In this document: positions 34,242-41,878 of the stretch, piece after piece
Position numbering within the stretch: position 1 is the first letter of the stretch
Layout of the letters: each line of letters opens with the position of its first letter
Origin: Saccharothrix sp. ALI-22-I
GTDB lineage: Bacteria; Actinomycetota; Actinomycetes; Mycobacteriales; Pseudonocardiaceae
DNA: 64,000 bases
Direction: 5' to 3'
Assembly: GCF_001984175.1 (NCBI RefSeq)
Contig: NZ_MTQP01000042.1
Span: 1-64,000 of the forward strand
Translations under genes and position numbers: made by a program
The notes under the pieces: generated by a model
What the model was told of the DNA's origin: nothing
Seen by the model: only the letters and a program-made list of their open reading frames with translations
Databases searched by the model: none

Positions 34242-34920
34242 CCGAGCATGTTCTCAAGCCGGCGACCCCGCTGCTCTGCCAGCGGCGATGACTTTTCGAG
34301 CGGCGCAGTCATCGAGGGTTGACCCACCCCTGGGTCAGGCATTCGAGCCGGCCGGGGTGGTGTGGGCCGGCCAGGTCGCTCGGCAGCCGGGGAGGCAGTG
34401 GTCGCGATGCGCCGGAACTCGCTTGGGTTGACGCCTCGGACCCGTTTGAACGCTGCGCTGAACCCGAATGGGTTGGAGTAACCCACGGTGCGGGCAATGT
34501 CCGCGATGGTTGCGGCCTCCTGCTCGACCAGCAGGTCTGCCGCGAGCGTCATCCGCCAGCGGGTGAGGTAGGTCAGCGGCGGTTCGCCGACCAGGTCGGC
34601 GAACCGCTTGGCCAGCGCCGAACGCGACACCCCCGGTGCGGTCCGCCAGCACCGCGACCGTCCATGGTGCCGCCGGTTCGGCGTGCAGCAGGCGCAGCGC
34701 GTCGCCGACCACCGGGTCCTGCTGGGCGGCCCACCAGGCCGGGGGCTCGCCGCCGGGTCGGTCGAACCACTCGCGCAGCGTGCAGACCAGCATCCAGTCC
34801 AGCAGCCGGTCGAGCACTACCTGCTGGCCCGGCGTGTCGACAGCGACCTCGGCGGGATCCTGGCCGCGGACCAGGTTCGTCTCGTCATCCACCCGGAGAC
34901 CGTGAGTCGCTACATGTACT
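34238..34920 (-). pseudogene. AraC-family regulator with homopolymer frameshift
   Basis: Reading leftwards, one frame gives the end of a cupin ligand domain and helices (VVLDRLLDWMLVCTLREWF, DALRLLHAEPAAPWTVAVLA). At a run of five C (34630-34634) the frame shifts by one and continues with the AraC DNA-binding domain (RSALAKRFADLVGEPPLTYL, then YSNPFGFSAAFKRV) to 34238. Removing one base would restore the domain, but the first half of the cupin domain is also absent. So it is a true remnant. Confidence 0.65.
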
Positions 34921-34981
34921 GACCTTCGCGACAACCTATTCAAGTGCGCCGCCCGCCCCGGGGAATTACAGAGCTGGTTGA

Positions 34982-35638
34982 TCATTGGTCATAGCGTGCC
35001 GGAGGGGCGATGACGATCTCGGTACCGGGGTCGTGGTGGAGTTCGGTCGTGCCGGCCACGACGATCGTCGCCTTCTGCCACGGCTGTTCGCGGAGCGTGA
35101 GCGGCAGTTCCTCGGCCAGCCACTCGGCGATGTGCCGTTGCTGGGCGACGGAGTCACCGTCGCGTGCCACCAGCCGGCGTTCCTGCTCGTCCAGGTCGCC
35201 CTGCACCCAGATCGAGGCGTCGATCCACGGGGCGAACTCCTCGCGGATGATCCCGGTGCCCTCGACCCACACGACGTCCGCCCCGGCCGGGACGCGGATC
35301 GCGCCGGGTCGGTGGTGCTCGATCCAGGCCGACGGTCGGAACTCCACCGCCTCACCCCGGTGCAGGGGCCGCAGCACGTTCTCGACCATCAGGTCTCCCC
35401 AGTCGAAGAACGCGTGGTTCCAGGCGACGTCGTCGGTGTGCACGACCCCGGACGCGGGGACGATCGTTCGCAACCGTTCGACAAGGGTGGACTTCCCGGC
35501 GCCGCCGCGCCCGTCGATCGCGATGAGAAGAGGACGTCCGGTGACGCCGGGTGCTGCCTCGCGCAGTCGCCGCACGACATCGGACAGCTTCTCGACCCGC
35601 CAACCCGTGGCCTGGACCTCACCCGGGTGCAGACGCAT
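34982..35638 (-). CDS. P-loop nucleoside/uridine kinase-like protein
   Basis: 218 residues from ATG 35638. Walker A IAIDGRGGAGKSTLVERL near residue 41, a lid/substrate region with HTDDVAWNHAFFDWGDLMVE and VVWVEGTGIIREE, like uridine-kinase-type (Udk/CPT family) enzymes that phosphorylate small molecules. The Asp-Asp after His in HTDD fits the substrate-binding acidic residues. Intact amid remnants of mobile elements. The actual substrate is unknown. Confidence 0.65.
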   Translation of the reverse strand: MRLHPGEVQATGWRVEKLSDVVRRLREAAPGVTGRPLLIAIDGRGGAGKSTLVERLRTIVPASGVVHTDDVAWNHAFFDWGDLMVENVLRPLHRGEAVEFRPSAWIEHHRPGAIRVPAGADVVWVEGTGIIREEFAPWIDASIWVQGDLDEQERRLVARDGDSVAQQRHIAEWLAEELPLTLREQPWQKATIVVAGTTELHHDPGTEIVIAPPARYDQ

Positions 35639-35707
35639 CCACGACCTCCTCGGTTGCACGATCAGCCAACTCGGGAACAGACCCACCACCCTGACGGCCC
35701 TACCGCC

Positions 35708-35805
35708 CGCCCAGCAACACCGGCTCTACGCGTTGGCCTTCCTCGAACACGGGACCCGACACCTGCACATTGCCGGCATCACCGCCCATCCGACCCAGAC
35801 CTCGA
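35708..35805 (+). mobile_element. Integrase-core transposase relic
   Basis: About 30 codons read QQHRLYALAFLEHGTRHLHI then GITAHPT, the conserved middle of actinobacterial IS481/IS3-like integrase cores (usual RLYVLFFIEHGTRRVHLAGVTAHPT). Both sides are lost. A 17-base stretch (35736-35752) recurs exactly at 62517-62533 in a second relic of the same family. Confidence 0.55.
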
Positions 35806-35889
35806 CACCCTCAGACTGCTGCGCACCCGGATGATGGGCGGACTCCTCAACGAATACAGACACGCCGCATTGAGCTGGGCCTTTTTCCC

Positions 35890-35983
35890 TGCTCGCCGGG
35901 TTCGGCGTCGCGTCGATCGTGTTGTACCAGCGGCTGGGCAGCCCGTCGGTGTCCCAGGCGTAGAAGTTCAGCAGTCGCCGCAT
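35890..35983 (-). mobile_element. IS701-like transposase relic
   Basis: Reverse strand encodes MRRLLNFYAWDTDGL, very like the RRLLNxAxWDxDxVRD segment of IS701-family DDE transposases, then diverges. Only a fragment remains. No terminal repeats were found. Confidence 0.4.
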
Positions 35984-36040
35984 GCCTTCCGGGCCGGCGT
36001 CACAACCTGTCGTTTCGTACTAAGTCACCGGTACCGGGCC

Positions 36041-37165
36041 TTAACCAGCATTCTTCATCCGGTAGGTCTCGAACCGCTCCCCGATCTCGACCGCGCGGCC
36101 TTCCGCTTCGGCCAACGGCATCGACCGGCACTCATAGCCCAGTTCCGCCGTCAGCACGGCCATCGCGGACGGCTCGAAGTGGACCGTGCCGTCGGGTTGG
36201 ATGGATGTGATGCCGTCCTGCACCTGTCCGCTGAGATTGATCGCCGCAGCGTCGTCCGGGGAGATGCTCTCCGGCAGTGCGGTACGGATGCGGCCGTCCA
36301 CGATGGCGACGGGGTAGCCGCCGGCGAGGCCGCCCGGTCCCGGCGCGTGGACCAGCGCGTCCCTGCCGTCCGCCAGTGGTTCCAGCAGGCTCAGGGCGGA
36401 CGCGGCGGTCATGGCCTGGCCGGGCATCCCACCGGTCCGGCGGTACTCCAGCGGCAGGCTCTTGAGCAGCGACGCGACGTCGAGGCGATCGGCGACGTCC
36501 GTGCCGTCGTGGGCGACCGTCAGGCCCATCCGGGCGGGGCCGGAATCGCCGGCACGGGACAGCCGGTGCGAGACGTAGTGGTGCGCCACCAGTCGGACGT
36601 CGACCTCGTGCACCGGCACGCCCAGCCGGTCCGCGGCGGCGACGCGGATGCCGGGGACGTTGTTGGCGACGTTGCCGATCCCGACGTGCGGTGATAAGCC
36701 GACCGCGTGCAGGATCGGGTGCACGGCATCCGGGTACGCGGCGTTGACCACGACGGCTCGGCTGCCGGACAGCCGCACGGCCCGCATCGCCTTGTGCACC
36801 GGGACGAGGTGCATCGGCAGCCAGGGGCCGTAGTTGGCCGCGTACAGCCGCTGGAACGCGTCCCGGGGCAACGTCGTGATCACCCACCACGACTGGAAGC
36901 TGGCCGCCAGGAACAGCACGTCCGGGTCGAACGCGGCGATGCACTCGGCGGTGCGCTCGATGTCGTGCAAGTCCGTGGTGGCGTAGTCGACCGACGCGCC
37001 ATACCCGCGTTGCAGGCTGCTGAACCGGGTCAGGTTCGCCGCCCGCAGCGTCGCGTCCTCGTCCCGGCCCACCAACCGGACGTGCCGGTCGGACGGACCG
37101 TGCGCCAACTCGTGGAACACCCGGCGGCCGAGGTCCCCGGCGCCCAGCACCATCACCTTGCTCAT
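36041..37165 (-). CDS. Rossmann-fold dehydrogenase of the NRPS/PKS operon
   Basis: 374 residues from ATG 37165. An N-terminal NAD(P)-binding motif VMVLGAGDLGRRVFHEL is followed by a saccharopine/malate-dehydrogenase-like layout, with DPDVLFLAASFQSWWVI, SRAVVVNAAYPDAVHPIL and a second domain with His-rich segment RLVAHHYVSHRL. Exact family not recognised. It is the last gene of the NRPS/PKS operon and overlaps the HAD gene by 4 bases, so a tailoring or precursor role, such as reducing a keto or imine group, is likely but inferred. Confidence 0.6.
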   Translation of the reverse strand: MSKVMVLGAGDLGRRVFHELAHGPSDRHVRLVGRDEDATLRAANLTRFSSLQRGYGASVDYATTDLHDIERTAECIAAFDPDVLFLAASFQSWWVITTLPRDAFQRLYAANYGPWLPMHLVPVHKAMRAVRLSGSRAVVVNAAYPDAVHPILHAVGLSPHVGIGNVANNVPGIRVAAADRLGVPVHEVDVRLVAHHYVSHRLSRAGDSGPARMGLTVAHDGTDVADRLDVASLLKSLPLEYRRTGGMPGQAMTAASALSLLEPLADGRDALVHAPGPGGLAGGYPVAIVDGRIRTALPESISPDDAAAINLSGQVQDGITSIQPDGTVHFEPSAMAVLTAELGYECRSMPLAEAEGRAVEIGERFETYRMKNAG

Positions 37166-37830
37166 GACAGATTCCCCCCGTGCACCAGCGCGGGCAGGAC
37201 GTGCATGGACGAGAACGTCGGCACTCCCTCCCGGTGCGGCGCTTCCACCGGAACGACGTTGAACTGCAACACCCGCATACCCGCCGACAGGGCGGCGTCC
37301 ACTCCGACCAGGCTGTCCTCCACCACCACGCACCGGGCGGCGGCCACGCCCCGGTCCCGCGCCGCCCACAGGAATAGCTCCGGGTCCGGCTTCCACGCGT
37401 TGACCTCGTAGGCGGAGTAGAGCCGGTCACCGAAGAAGTCCAGGATGCCGCAGTCGGCCAGCCGCTTCTCGATGATCTCGCGCGGGCTGTTGGACGCCAC
37501 GCACAGCTCCACGCCCACCCGCCGCAAGGCGTCCTCCACCCCCGGCACGGGTTCCAGCGTGGCCCCGATCAGCTCCTGGCACTTGGCCCGCACGATCTGC
37601 ACCGCGTCGGACGGCGGCGGGCGGTGTGCCATGTCCGCCAACAGGTCCAGGCACTCCTGAACGCGTTTGCCGGAGAACAGCGCCGTGGCCTGCTCGTGCG
37701 TCAGGTGAACGCCCATCAGCGTGCCGACGTACGCCAGAGCGCCATCCTCCGCGTCCTGGGTGTCCACCAGCACGCCGTCCAGGTCAAGGATCAGCAGGTC
37801 CACTTCGGACGTGCGCTCACTCGTAGCCAA
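37162..37830 (-). CDS. HAD-superfamily phosphatase/phosphomutase
   Basis: 222 residues from TTG 37830, preferred because GGAGGT lies 8 bases upstream; GTG 37803 is the alternative. Beta-phosphoglucomutase-like HAD: nucleophile motif LLILDLDGVLVDT, motif II CVASNSP, Lys and acidic motif IV in NAWKPDPELFL and VVEDSLVGVDAALSAG. Both Asp of DxD are present, so it is probably catalytic. Its start lies inside the ATP-grasp gene (14-base overlap). It could remove a phosphate from the product or an intermediate made by the neighbouring ATP-grasp enzyme. Confidence 0.75.
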   Translation of the reverse strand: MATSERTSEVDLLILDLDGVLVDTQDAEDGALAYVGTLMGVHLTHEQATALFSGKRVQECLDLLADMAHRPPPSDAVQIVRAKCQELIGATLEPVPGVEDALRRVGVELCVASNSPREIIEKRLADCGILDFFGDRLYSAYEVNAWKPDPELFLWAARDRGVAAARCVVVEDSLVGVDAALSAGMRVLQFNVVPVEAPHREGVPTFSSMHVLPALVHGGNLS

Positions 37831-39016
37831 TCCAGTCCACCTCCTCGATGGCGGCGACCGCCTCCGCCAGCTGATCGTGACTGTCCACGTGCCCGGTGAC
37901 GGCCGCCGCGTGGGTTCGGGTGCCCAGTCGCCAGTCGACCGGTGTGCCGGGCGGTGCCAGCACCACGACCCGGTTGACGTCACGACTGCGACGCAGCCGG
38001 GCCACGCCGTGCAGGGACCGCACCCGCTTGGCCCACAACGGCGGGATGACGAGGTAGTGGAACGCGATCGGCCCGTCGTAGCGCGGCTCCAGGTCGAAGT
38101 CGGCGCCCACGGCCGCACGGACCGCGACCGCGGCCGGGTCCGAGGTGGCCGAGCGCACCGCGAGGTCGTCCACCCACGCGCCGAGCCGGCCGTTGACCTC
38201 GATCACCCGCGGCCCGGACGTCGTGAGCTTGATCTCCACGTCCGCGATGCCGCGCCGGATGCCCAGCGCGTGCACGGCCCGGCACGCCAGGTCCTCGATG
38301 GCGCGGATCTCGTCGGGTGGCACGACGGACCGGCCGCCGTACCCGCCGCGTTCCCGGAACGGCTCGGCCACCGCGAACTTGCTCGTCACGAACACCGGTC
38401 GGACCAGGTCGCCGGTGGCCACGCAGTCCACCGCGATGTAGTCGCCCCACGGCGCGTCGGTCGGCCGGCCGACCAAGAACTCCTCCAGCAGCACGGAACC
38501 CTCGGTCACCAACGCCTCGGTCGCCCACTCCCGGCACTCGGCCGGGGTGTGCACGACGGTGGTGTTGCGACTCCCGGCCCCGAGCACCGGTTTGATGATC
38601 GCGGGCAGACCCACGTGCGCCACCGCCTCGTCGACCTGGTCGACGGAGGTCAGCGTGCGGAACCGGATGGCTTCCAGGCCCGCCTCGGCGAACCTGGCCC
38701 GCTGCCGGTCCTTGCGGGTGATGGCCTCGATGTCGGCGGCCGAGTGGTAGGGCAGGTCCAGTGCCTGCGCCAACGCGACCGTGGGCACGAGCTGCTGTTC
38801 GCTGAACGTGACGATCCCGTCCGGTCGGTGCGCCTTCAGCTCGGTGACCGCGTCGGCGGGCACCACCGGGCCGAGCAGTTCCAGCACGGGCCGCATGTCC
38901 CGGCCGTGGTCGGAGTCGGCGACGGCGAACACCGGCTCGCAGCCGATCTCCCCGGCGGCCTCGGCGATCCGGGACGGCGCCAGGCTGCCGGTGTCGTAGA
39001 CCACGACGAGCTTCAC
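37817..39016 (-). CDS. ATP-grasp ligase
   Basis: 399 residues from GTG 39016. N-terminal preATP-grasp domain (VKLVVVYDTGSLAPSRIAEA), then ATP-binding blocks LPAIIKPVLGAGSRNTTVVH and GSVLLEEFLVGRP, and the metal-binding end RGIADVEIKLTTSGPRVIEVNGRLG with the Glu and Asn ligands. Such enzymes join a carboxylate to an amine through an acyl phosphate, as in L-amino-acid ligases of antibiotic pathways. It overlaps the adenylation gene by 4 bases. It may add an amino acid to the NRPS product or make a dipeptide precursor; substrate not readable. Confidence 0.8.
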   Translation of the reverse strand: MKLVVVYDTGSLAPSRIAEAAGEIGCEPVFAVADSDHGRDMRPVLELLGPVVPADAVTELKAHRPDGIVTFSEQQLVPTVALAQALDLPYHSAADIEAITRKDRQRARFAEAGLEAIRFRTLTSVDQVDEAVAHVGLPAIIKPVLGAGSRNTTVVHTPAECREWATEALVTEGSVLLEEFLVGRPTDAPWGDYIAVDCVATGDLVRPVFVTSKFAVAEPFRERGGYGGRSVVPPDEIRAIEDLACRAVHALGIRRGIADVEIKLTTSGPRVIEVNGRLGAWVDDLAVRSATSDPAAVAVRAAVGADFDLEPRYDGPIAFHYLVIPPLWAKRVRSLHGVARLRRSRDVNRVVVLAPPGTPVDWRLGTRTHAAAVTGHVDSHDQLAEAVAAIEEVDWIGYE

Positions 39017-40530
39017 CGCAGCACCTCCGTGAGCTTGGCCCGGTCGGTCTTGCCGTTGTCGTTGAGCGGCAAGACGTCCAGGTGGCTGACCCGTTCGGGC
39101 ATCATGTGCAGCGGCACCTGATCGCGCAGCCACCGGTCCAGATCCGGTCCGGGGACGGGTCGGCCGGTGTACCCGGCCCACAGCCTGGTCTCGCCGGCCA
39201 CGGTCACCGCGACCACACCGGCGGACACGATGTCCGGGTGCCGGAACAACGCCGCTTCGACCTCGCCCAGCTCCACCCGGTGACCCATGATCTTGACCTG
39301 GTGGTCCATCCGGCCCCGGTGCACCAGGTCCCGGCCCTCGACCCGGACCCGGTCGCCGGTCCGGTACCAGTGGTCCCGGGTCAACGGCGTGCTGCCGTCG
39401 TAGACGGCGGCGGGCGAACCTTCCTCGTAGCGCACGAACCGGCCGACGTTCTCGCGCGGGTCGAGGTAGCCGTCGAACCGCTGCGGTCCGCGCAGGCACA
39501 GTTCACCATCGTCGGCGGGAAGGCCGTCCGCACCGAGGATGACGCCCTCCGTGTTCGGGTACACCCGTCCGATGGGGACGGTCGCGCCACCGGCCCAGGC
39601 GTCGCGGTCGGCGAACGGGACCCGGTACTCGGTGCAGGTGATCGTGCACTCGGTCGGCCCGTAGACGTTGTGGAACGCGCTGTCCGGCGCGACCTCGTGC
39701 CACATGTCCGCGTCCTGCACGGTCACCGGTTCCGCGCCGAACACTCCGTGCCGCACGGTGGTCACCCGGCCGCGCGGGAGGTTGCCCACCTGCTCGGCCA
39801 CCCGGATCACCGACGGCACCGAGAACCAGTGCGTGAGCCGGTTGCGGACGATGAAGTCCACCGGCCGGTACAGGTCTTCCCGGTCCGGCACCACGAGCGT
39901 CGCGCCCGCGCCCCAGCTGACGAACATGTCGAACGTGGAGGCGTCGAACGTCAGCCCGAACACCTGCGACAGCCGGGAACCGGAGTCCACCTCGTAGCGC
40001 TCGATGTTGTAGCCGATGTACGGCGCGATGCCGCGTTGCAGGATCGGCACACCTTTGGGTTGCCCGGTCGAACCGGACGTGAACAGGACGTACGCCTCAC
40101 GTTCCGGGTCGTCGGGGATGTCGGGGAGCGCACCGTCGCCGACTGCGTCCAGCGGGATCACGGTGGGCCGGAACCGCTTGGGCAGGGTGGAGAACAGGTC
40201 GACCCCGGGTTCCACCAGCGCGACCTTGATCCCGGCACGCTGCGCGATGTCCAGGTTGCGGTCGCGCGGGTACTGCGGGTTCAGCGGCAGCACACCGGCC
40301 CCGACGCGCTGGATCGCCAACCATCCCGCGTACGCCCCGAAGTTCTTGGACGTGACCAGGGCGATCCTGGTCGGTGTCCCGCCGGGCAACGCGGTGATCG
40401 CGGCGGCCAGCGCGAGCGCGCGTTCCTCCAACTCGGCGTAGGTCTGTTCCTCGTCGCCGATCACCAACGCGGTCCGGTCGGGGAACTTCCGTGCCGCCGC
40501 GTCGAACCACTGGTACAGGACCTCGCTCAC
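39013..40530 (-). CDS. Stand-alone adenylation (A) domain
   Basis: 505 residues from GTG 40530. Full set of core motifs: A3 YVLFTSGSTGQPKGVPI, A4 GLTFDASTFDMF, A5 NVYGPTECTI, A7 YRTGDRV, A8 RGRMDHQVKIMGHRVELGEV and A10 Lys in NDNGKTDRAKL. No carrier domain is attached. By eye the specificity residues read D-A-F-F-G-F-V-I-T-K, which I cannot assign. Asp at the first position suggests an alpha-amino substrate. Since an upstream NRPS has a degenerate A domain but intact PCP, this protein probably loads that PCP in trans. Confidence 0.85.
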   Translation of the reverse strand: MSEVLYQWFDAAARKFPDRTALVIGDEEQTYAELEERALALAAAITALPGGTPTRIALVTSKNFGAYAGWLAIQRVGAGVLPLNPQYPRDRNLDIAQRAGIKVALVEPGVDLFSTLPKRFRPTVIPLDAVGDGALPDIPDDPEREAYVLFTSGSTGQPKGVPILQRGIAPYIGYNIERYEVDSGSRLSQVFGLTFDASTFDMFVSWGAGATLVVPDREDLYRPVDFIVRNRLTHWFSVPSVIRVAEQVGNLPRGRVTTVRHGVFGAEPVTVQDADMWHEVAPDSAFHNVYGPTECTITCTEYRVPFADRDAWAGGATVPIGRVYPNTEGVILGADGLPADDGELCLRGPQRFDGYLDPRENVGRFVRYEEGSPAAVYDGSTPLTRDHWYRTGDRVRVEGRDLVHRGRMDHQVKIMGHRVELGEVEAALFRHPDIVSAGVVAVTVAGETRLWAGYTGRPVPGPDLDRWLRDQVPLHMMPERVSHLDVLPLNDNGKTDRAKLTEVLR

Positions 40531-41852
40531 CGCTTCCCTCCCCCGTGCCGGGCGATCCACGTGCGTTCCAGGTTCGCGACCAGGTCCGGGCTGTGCAGCA
40601 GCCGAGCCTGTTCCAGCGCGTACCAGGCCATGTACTCGCGGAACCGCGACTCCGGCTCCTCGTAGCGGCGCAGCATCCGCCGGTTGGCCAGCACAGCGGG
40701 ATCGGCCAGCGCGATCGCCGCGGCCGTAGTCCTCTCGGACAACTCGCCGGCGTCCACGACCTCGTCGCACAGCGACGCGCCCTCGGGCGTCTCCGCGTCC
40801 ACCCGCCGGTCACGAAAGATCATCTGCCGGGCGAGCCGGGGGCCGGCCGCGCCGGGCAGCCTCAGGTTGGCCGCGCCCGGGATGATCCCCTCGCGCAACG
40901 CGGGCAGCGTGAAGTACGCGCCGCGCTCGGCCACCACGTGGTCGAACACCAGCAGCAGCTGCGCGCCACCGCCGATCGCGAACGTGTCCACCACCGCGAT
41001 CCACGGCTTCTCCACCGGCTCCGGCAGCCAGTCGTCCCGGTCGGTGACCAGTCCGCGCAGGATCTTGTTGATGTAGCCGAGTTCCCGGCTCAGGAAGAAG
41101 TCCAGCAACGAGATCTCGCCCTGGTAGAGCCGGGTCAGGTTGATGCCCGCGCCGAACACGCGCCGCCCGGCGTAACGCGGGTGCGTCATGGCGCCACCGC
41201 GCAGCACGCCGACCTCGGTCGCGTCGTCCAGCAGCACCAGGTCGACCGCGACCTCCAGCGCGGCCACCACGATGTCGTCCTCGGCGTTGAGGAACGGCAG
41301 GTTCAGCAACGTCACCTCGGACACGCCGGCCACCCGCCGCACGGTGACCACGCCGAGGTCCACGAACCCGGTCGCGCGGAACGCGGGCAGCGCCACCATC
41401 GCCTGCGGGGTCGGCCTGCGCATCGACTCGACCAGGTGCTCACCCGCTGTCACGTCACGCAGCAGGCCCCAGAAGAAGATGCCGAGATCGACTTCGCGGC
41501 CCTCCTTGTCGGCCTGGGCGAGCACGCGTTCACGTTCCTGCTGCGCCTTGGTCGGCACCAGGCCGGGCCACAGCTCGGTGGCCTGGTCGACCAGGTCGTG
41601 CAGGCGCAGCGGCGCCCGGCCTCCGTCGGTCAGCTCGGCGTGCACCTGCCCCGCGTGCCGCTCGATGAACCTCCGGCGCACCAGACGCGCGGCGTTGGTC
41701 ACGGTGTCCGCCGCGCGCCGCTGGTCCTGGTCACGCTCCGCCTTGGGCGGCAACGCGGCCAGCTCGTCCTCCACCCAGGACAGGAACGCCGTCATGGCGC
41801 CGCTGTCCTCTTCGAAGCCACGACCGAGCGCGGGCGTGTCGTCGATTCCCAC
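40527..41852 (-). CDS. DpgC-like cofactor-free dioxygenase (crotonase fold)
   Basis: 441 residues, matching DpgC length. N-terminal helical domain (residues ~1-190), then a crotonase domain with AGRRVFGAGINLTRLYQGEI, LSRELGYINKILRG, KPWIAVVDTFAIGGGAQLLL (oxyanion hole and core Gly) and GAYFTLPALREGIIPGAANL. DpgC converts 3,5-dihydroxyphenylacetyl-CoA to 3,5-dihydroxyphenylglyoxylate with O2 and no metal or flavin. GTG 41852 was chosen for its GGGGGA box. The DpgA/B/D genes that make that substrate are absent here, so this enzyme may oxidise a different thioester, perhaps carrier-bound. Confidence 0.82.
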   Translation of the reverse strand: MGIDDTPALGRGFEEDSGAMTAFLSWVEDELAALPPKAERDQDQRRAADTVTNAARLVRRRFIERHAGQVHAELTDGGRAPLRLHDLVDQATELWPGLVPTKAQQERERVLAQADKEGREVDLGIFFWGLLRDVTAGEHLVESMRRPTPQAMVALPAFRATGFVDLGVVTVRRVAGVSEVTLLNLPFLNAEDDIVVAALEVAVDLVLLDDATEVGVLRGGAMTHPRYAGRRVFGAGINLTRLYQGEISLLDFFLSRELGYINKILRGLVTDRDDWLPEPVEKPWIAVVDTFAIGGGAQLLLVFDHVVAERGAYFTLPALREGIIPGAANLRLPGAAGPRLARQMIFRDRRVDAETPEGASLCDEVVDAGELSERTTAAAIALADPAVLANRRMLRRYEEPESRFREYMAWYALEQARLLHSPDLVANLERTWIARHGGGKR

Positions 41853-41878
41853 TGTCGAATCCCCCAAGTGCTCCCGCG

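Larger units (their letters stand above)
35639..36040. other. Region made of transposase relics
   Basis: This 400-base stretch holds two short relics listed separately, an integrase core piece on the plus strand and an IS701-like piece on the minus strand. No intact gene. It marks the boundary between the accessory mosaic and the NRPS/PKS operon. Confidence 0.5.

Noticed and set aside
39013-40530. Stand-alone A domain as an acyl-CoA synthetase
   Set aside because: The A4 Asp (FDASTFDMF) and A8/A10 motifs are NRPS-like, and it lies inside an NRPS operon with an A-deficient module. An acyl-CoA role is possible but less likely.
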